A DNA stretch of 57,182 bases, taken from positions 1 to 57,182 of the forward strand of contig JAEUIA010000121.1 of assembly GCA_016795245.1 (NCBI GenBank), in the 5' to 3' direction. Source of the DNA: Planctomycetota bacterium. Lineage in GTDB: Bacteria > Planctomycetota > UBA1135 > GCA-002686595. A program made the position numbers and the translations under genes. The first letter of the stretch is position 1; each line of letters starts with the position of its first letter. The notes beneath the pieces are model-generated. The model saw only the letters and a program-made list of their open reading frames with translations. It had not been told where the DNA came from and searched no databases. Shown in pieces: positions 52,979 through 57,182 of the stretch.

Positions 52979-54445
52979 ATGCCCCTCCCAATCTACCGCG
53001 CACTGGGCCGGCGACACGCGCCGGAGGCTTTTCGTCCGACTCGCCGCGAATTCGTGCAAGGCGCAGCCGCGCTTTCGGCGTCGATCCTCGCGGGCGCTTG
53101 CATCGCTCGGCCCAAGCAACGTGCGCGCAGCGCGCGCGTCGTCGTCATCGGCGCCGGATTCGCCGGGCTCGCGTGCGCGAGCGAACTCAGCGCGCGTGGC
53201 CTGCAAGTCACCGTACTCGAGGCGCGTGATCGCGTCGGCGGACGTGTGCACAGCTTGCCCTTGGGCAACGCGCGCAAGAACACGGAAGCCGGCGCCGAGT
53301 TGATCGGTTCGAACCATCCGCACTGGGTCGCGCTGGCGGAACGTTTTCGCCTGGATTTCCTGGACGTGGACGACGACGAGGGACTCGAAGCACCGATCGT
53401 CCTGGGCGGGCGGCGGCTGGCGCGCGAAGAATCCGAGGAGCTGTGGAATCAACTGGAAGGCGCGCTGCACGGGCTGAATGCGTTGGCAGAACGGCTCGCG
53501 AGCGCCGACGAGCCCTGGCGTGATGCTGCGGCACAGAGCTTGGACGCGCAGTCCGTCGCGGAATGGATCGATGCGCAGCACCTGTCTCCTGATCTGCGTC
53601 GGGTGATCCACGCTCAGACCGCAGCCAACAACGGGGTCGCCACGCGCAGCCAGAGCCTGCTCGCGATGCTGGCGCAGGTGAAGGGCGGCGGAGTCGAGCG
53701 CTACTGGACCGACAGCGAGGTCTACCGCTGCCGCGGCGGCAATCAGCGCCTCGCCGAAGCGCTCGCGCTGTCGCTCCGCGCCGATTCGCTGCACCTCTCG
53801 ACACCGGTCGAGAGCGTCGTCCACGACGGCGCGCGTGCGCTGGTGACGTGCGCCGACGGCAGCACCCATGCGGCCGACTTCGTGGTCGTCGCGATCCCGC
53901 CGAGCACCTGGCCGCGCGTGCGCTTCGACCCGGCGCCGGTCGCAGCCATGCAGATGGGCACGTCGGTCAAGTTCATCGCCGGCGTGCGACGTCGCTTCTG
54001 GCGCGACGCCGGCCTGGGCCAGTACGCGCTCTCCGACGGCTACGCAGCGCTCACGTGGGATCCGACGACCGGAGATGACGACGGCGACGAGGCGGCACTC
54101 ACCGCGTTCTCGAGTGCCGAAGCGGCGATCGCCTGTCGCGCACACTACGGATCCGCGCGGCGAGCCATGTACACGCGCGAGCTCGGCGTCATGTTTCCCG
54201 GCTTCGAAACCGAGATCACGACCGCGCGCTTTCACGATTGGCCGGCGGAAAAATGGACCGCCGCCGGGTATTCGTTTCCGGCTCCGGGCGAGGTCACGAC
54301 GCTGCTCCAGCGCCTGCGGGAATTCAACGGACCCCTGGTTTTCACGGGCGAACACACCAGTTGCGCGTTCGTCGGCTACATGGAAGGCGCGCTCGAATCC
54401 GGGCTCAGAACCGCGCGCGGGATCGCCGATCGATCGAATGCCTAA
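52979..54445 (+). CDS. Tat-exported flavin monoamine oxidase
   Basis: A 488-residue FAD amine oxidase. The signal contains TRREFVQGAAALSASILAGAC, a twin-Arg motif followed by a lipobox, so the enzyme is probably exported folded and lipid-anchored. The FAD site VVVIGAGFAGLACASEL and the VLEARDRVGGRV motif are textbook, RCRGGNQRLAEAL follows, and the C-terminus has LVFTGEHTS and GYMEGALESG, the family signature. The amine substrate is unknown. It is divergent from the BtuF-like operon across 91 bases. Confidence 0.9.
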   Translation: MPLPIYRALGRRHAPEAFRPTRREFVQGAAALSASILAGACIARPKQRARSARVVVIGAGFAGLACASELSARGLQVTVLEARDRVGGRVHSLPLGNARKNTEAGAELIGSNHPHWVALAERFRLDFLDVDDDEGLEAPIVLGGRRLAREESEELWNQLEGALHGLNALAERLASADEPWRDAAAQSLDAQSVAEWIDAQHLSPDLRRVIHAQTAANNGVATRSQSLLAMLAQVKGGGVERYWTDSEVYRCRGGNQRLAEALALSLRADSLHLSTPVESVVHDGARALVTCADGSTHAADFVVVAIPPSTWPRVRFDPAPVAAMQMGTSVKFIAGVRRRFWRDAGLGQYALSDGYAALTWDPTTGDDDGDEAALTAFSSAEAAIACRAHYGSARRAMYTRELGVMFPGFETEITTARFHDWPAEKWTAAGYSFPAPGEVTTLLQRLREFNGPLVFTGEHTSCAFVGYMEGALESGLRTARGIADRSNA

Positions 54446-54504
54446 TCCGAACCCGAGCGGGATCCTTTTCCATCGGGGCCGGACGTTCGATACTTCTCAT
54501 CTAC

Positions 54505-56922
54505 ATGACACTTCTAGTCGTTCTCGCCTGCGTGCTTCTCGCCGTGCTGCTTCTGTATCACGGCCTCGGCTTCTGGGCCTGGGTGCTGCCCGCGTTCGCC
54601 GTCTTGGCGTGGTGCGCGTGGTCGAATCCGGATGACCGTCCGGTGTACGGCTGGATCGGGATCGCCGTGCTCACGCTCGCGATCGTCGCCGGATTGCCGC
54701 CCGTGCGTCGCGTGTTGCTCGGCGCGCCGCTCCTGCGCCTGCTGGCGCCGATCTTCCCCAAGATGAGCGACACCGAGCGCATCGCGCTCGAAGCCGGCAC
54801 CGTGTGGTGGGACGCCGAGCTGTTCTCGGGGCGTCCGAATTGGAAGCGCATCGTCGAGTTCGCGCCGTTGCCCCTGTCGGAGAAGGAGCGCAAGTTCCTC
54901 GACGGTCCGTGCAAACAACTGTGCGAGATGATCGACGACAACGCGATCCGTCGCGACGGCGATCTGCCCAAGGAAGTCTGGGACTTCATCAAGCGCGAGA
55001 AGTTCATGGGCATGATCATCCCCGAAGCGCAAGGCGGACTGGGGTTCTCGGCCGTCGCCAACTCGAGCGTCGTGGCGATGCTCAGCTCGCGCAGCGTCAC
55101 CGCGTCGGTGACGGTGATGGTGCCGAACTCGCTCGGTCCGGCTGAGTTGCTCCTGCACTACGGCACCGAGGAACAGAAGCGCTACTACCTGCCGAAGCTC
55201 GCGAACGGCGAAGAAGTGCCGTGCTTCGCCCTCACCGAGCCGCACGCGGGCTCCGACGCCGGCGGCATGTTGTCGAAGGGCGTCGTGCAGAAGGGTGTCT
55301 TCGAGGGCAAAGAAACACTCGGACTCTCGCTGACCTGGAACAAGCGCTACATCACGCTCGCACCGGTCGCGACCGTCCTGGGTCTCGCGTTCCGACTGTA
55401 CGACCCCGACAAATTGCTCGGCGGCGACGTCGATCGCGGCATCACCTGCGCGCTGATCCCGACGAAGACGAAAGGCGTCGTCATCGGACACCGCCACGAT
55501 CCGCTGTCGATCCCGTTCCAAAACGGCCCGACGAGCGGCGACAACGTGTTCGTGCCGATCGATTGGATCATCGGCGGACCGGAGATGGCCGGACAGGGTT
55601 GGCGCATGTTGATGGAATGCCTCTCCGCCGGCCGCTCGATCAGCTTGCCCGCGAACTCCGTCGGCGGTGCGCAACTCGCGACGCGCGTGGTCAGCGCGTA
55701 CGCGGCGATCCGCGAGCAGTTCAACATGGCGATCGGTCGCTTCGAAGGCGTCGAGCAGCCGGTCGCGCGCATCGGCGGCACGATGTACTGGATGAACGCC
55801 TTGCGCGTCGTGACTGCCGGGTCGGTCGATGCGGGCGAGAAACCGGCTGTCGTTTCGGCGATCGCGAAGTGCTGGTCCACGGAGGCCATGCGCCGCGTCA
55901 TCGACGACGCGATGGACATCACCGGTGGTGCGGGCATCTGCAAGGGTCCGCGCAACACGCTCGCTGCGGCCTACCAGGCGGTGCCGATCGGCATCACGGT
56001 CGAGGGCGCGAACATCCTGACGCGCACCATGATCGTGTTCGGACAAGGCGCCATCCGTTGCCATCCGTTTGCGCTGAAGGAGATGCAGGCGGCGGCGGCG
56101 CGCGACGTGAAGCACTTCGACGCGGCGTTCTTCGGGCACGTCGAGTTCGTGTTCACGAACATGGCGCGCTCGCTGGTGCTGGGCTTGACGGGCGGGATGT
56201 TCGCGAGCGTTCCCTCCGGCGGTCGCGCCGCTTGGACGATGAAGAAGCTCACGCGCATGTCGGCGACCTTTGCGCTGCTCTCGGATGCGGCGATGGGCAC
56301 GCTGGGCGGCTCCTTGAAGCGCAAGGAGAAGATCACCGGGCGTCTCGCGGATGCCCTGGCGTGGATGTACATCGCATGCGCGGTCGTCAATCGGCACGTA
56401 GCCGACGGCGGCAAGCGCGATCAGGCGTACTTCGAATGGGCCACGGCGGAGGCGCTCTACAACGTGCAAGAGGCCTTGCGCGGCGTGCTCGACAACCTGC
56501 CGAATCGCGCGGCCGCGCTCGCGCTGCGACCGTTTGCGTTCCCGCTCGGTGCGCGACTGCGTCCGCCGACGGACCGCACGACGGCGGCCTGTGCGCGCGC
56601 CATGATCGAAGGCGGCGAAGGTCGCGCGCGTTTGACGGCGGCGATGTTCGTTCCGGGTGCGAAGGATCCGGGGTTGGGCAGATTGGAGCGTGCGTTGGAA
56701 TTGACGCTGTCCGTCGATCCGCTGCGCAAGAAGTTGCGCGATGCGCAGAAGGCCAAGATCCTGCCGCGCGATACGGAGGACGCGGTATTGGATGAAGCGG
56801 TCAGGAAGAACGTGCTGACGCAGGCGGAGCGCGATCGCGTGCTCGAGGCTTGGAAGGCGCGAGATGATGCGATTCAGGTCGACGATTACGCGCCGGGGGA
56901 GTATCGGAAGCAGCGCGGGTAG
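54505..56922 (+). CDS. fadE: FadE-type membrane acyl-CoA dehydrogenase
   Basis: An 805-residue protein close to the 814 of E. coli FadE. Two or three N-terminal helices (MTLLVVLACVLLAVLLLYHG, WAWVLPAFAVLAWCAW, IGIAVLTLAIVAGL) precede the dehydrogenase core with CFALTEPHAGSDAGG, PFQNGPTSGDNVFVP and MDITGGAGICKGPRN, and a C-terminal DUF1974-type domain (from about 590). It oxidises long- and medium-chain acyl-CoA in beta-oxidation at the membrane. The ATG at 54505 gives the expected start. It is 59 bases after the amine oxidase. It complements the short-chain enzymes at 27963-35798. Confidence 0.92.
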   Translation: MTLLVVLACVLLAVLLLYHGLGFWAWVLPAFAVLAWCAWSNPDDRPVYGWIGIAVLTLAIVAGLPPVRRVLLGAPLLRLLAPIFPKMSDTERIALEAGTVWWDAELFSGRPNWKRIVEFAPLPLSEKERKFLDGPCKQLCEMIDDNAIRRDGDLPKEVWDFIKREKFMGMIIPEAQGGLGFSAVANSSVVAMLSSRSVTASVTVMVPNSLGPAELLLHYGTEEQKRYYLPKLANGEEVPCFALTEPHAGSDAGGMLSKGVVQKGVFEGKETLGLSLTWNKRYITLAPVATVLGLAFRLYDPDKLLGGDVDRGITCALIPTKTKGVVIGHRHDPLSIPFQNGPTSGDNVFVPIDWIIGGPEMAGQGWRMLMECLSAGRSISLPANSVGGAQLATRVVSAYAAIREQFNMAIGRFEGVEQPVARIGGTMYWMNALRVVTAGSVDAGEKPAVVSAIAKCWSTEAMRRVIDDAMDITGGAGICKGPRNTLAAAYQAVPIGITVEGANILTRTMIVFGQGAIRCHPFALKEMQAAAARDVKHFDAAFFGHVEFVFTNMARSLVLGLTGGMFASVPSGGRAAWTMKKLTRMSATFALLSDAAMGTLGGSLKRKEKITGRLADALAWMYIACAVVNRHVADGGKRDQAYFEWATAEALYNVQEALRGVLDNLPNRAAALALRPFAFPLGARLRPPTDRTTAACARAMIEGGEGRARLTAAMFVPGAKDPGLGRLERALELTLSVDPLRKKLRDAQKAKILPRDTEDAVLDEAVRKNVLTQAERDRVLEAWKARDDAIQVDDYAPGEYRKQRG

Positions 56923-56983
56923 GAACCGCAACGAGAGACGGTTGGCCACGCGCAGACTTGTCGCGAAGGCGCGCCCTACGACG

Positions 56984-57048
56984 TTTCAAGTCCGACATCG
57001 AACCCCGCCCCACAACGCTTCCAGTCCGACACCGAACTCACCCCACTC
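56984..57048. repeat. Imperfect 35-base tandem repeat
   Basis: Two copies about 35 bases apart share TTCMAGTCCGACAYCGAAC followed by a C-rich stretch. They lie in the 260-base gene-free end of the window. No function is visible. Confidence 0.5.
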
Positions 57049-57102
57049 GTCCCCACCCCATTGTTGACCTCGGGGTTCGCGATTTTTCCAGTGGCGCTCG
57101 TC

Positions 57103-57139
57103 CGAGTTTGACCGTACCGAGCCAGGCTCGTGTGGTGCA
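57103..57139. repeat. Terminal inverted copy of a dispersed repeat (right end)
   Basis: The reverse complement of these 37 bases matches positions 1-37 at 35 sites, including the GAGCC-GGCTC palindrome and the flanking GTACC. Copies of one REP-type element thus bound the window in opposite orientation. Confidence 0.75.
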
Positions 57140-57152
57140 TCTTCGCCGGCGT

Positions 57153-57178
57153 AGAGCCGCGCGCCGGCGCGCGGCTCT
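57153..57178. repeat. 26-base perfect palindrome
   Basis: A fully self-complementary GC-only core flanked by AGAG/CTCT, at the very end of the window next to the dispersed repeat. It can form a strong hairpin or cruciform and may itself have stopped assembly. Confidence 0.8.
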
Positions 57179-57182
57179 GCAC

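Noticed and set aside
54514..56949. 811-codon minus-strand open frame
   Set aside because: It is the antisense of FadE; the plus strand shows unambiguous dehydrogenase motifs.
56976..57182. Open frame at the right end whose start resembles that of the left-end frame
   Set aside because: The similarity is due to the shared dispersed repeat, not to a protein; the rest of the translation is not coding-like.

Overview
The window is GC-rich, densely coded DNA (about 45 genes) that reads like a Planctomycetota chromosome fragment. This placement is inference. It rests on a secreted FG-GAP protein at 35960-37873 carrying the cysteine-rich CPCGN C-terminal domain common in deep planctomycete lineages, on a planctomycete-style ECF sigma factor at 25595-26182, and on many large secreted proteins of no known family. 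No rRNA, tRNA, CRISPR array or integrated phage was seen. Both ends carry copies of the same 37-base inverted repeat, so the window may be a whole contig that stops at a dispersed repeat.

Layout. 144-13277: housekeeping and envelope genes, namely exonuclease III, a YncE-like propeller, a DEAD-box helicase with a long basic tail, a ferredoxin coupled to ispH, an M64 metallopeptidase, a GT-C glycosyltransferase and a GH38-like protein. 14308-23629: the most striking locus, with a single-chain Fe-S/flavin/membrane oxidoreductase, a 26-haem cytochrome, a beta-barrel outer-membrane protein, a 17-haem lipoprotein cytochrome and an unknown membrane-anchored protein, all on one strand. It looks like a complete trans-envelope electron conduit with an unusual make-up. 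23723-27943: small genes, including a BtuF-like protein, DinB, an ECF sigma factor, an MBL hydrolase and a lipoprotein.

27963-35798: a tight eight-gene operon on the minus strand, read from thiolase to acyl-CoA dehydrogenase. Its cobalamin-dependent mutase has Phe81 and Gln199 where methylmalonyl-CoA mutase has Tyr89 and Arg207. This is the isobutyryl-CoA mutase signature, so the operon probably links isobutyryl-CoA (valine or branched-chain carbon) to butyryl-CoA and then, by beta-oxidation, to acetyl-CoA. A crotonase is not present. A candidate -10 box lies upstream.

38118-42502: an ECF sigma factor, a zinc-finger anti-sigma factor and a secreted CHAT-domain (caspase-like) protein in one coupled operon, a possible envelope-stress or protease signalling system. 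43208-43469 holds a hairpin terminator and a 36-bp imperfect inverted repeat of REP type between convergent genes.

43470-52887: a nitrilase-family amidase, a membrane protein coupled to a methyltransferase-kinase fusion, and a minus-strand operon of a BtuF-like lipoprotein, a histidine phosphatase-P-loop kinase fusion and two GT-C membrane glycosyltransferases. The last of these is frameshifted near a 14-C homopolymer. 52979-56922: a Tat-exported flavin amine oxidase and a FadE-type membrane acyl-CoA dehydrogenase. No stretch longer than 300 bases lacks a gene.
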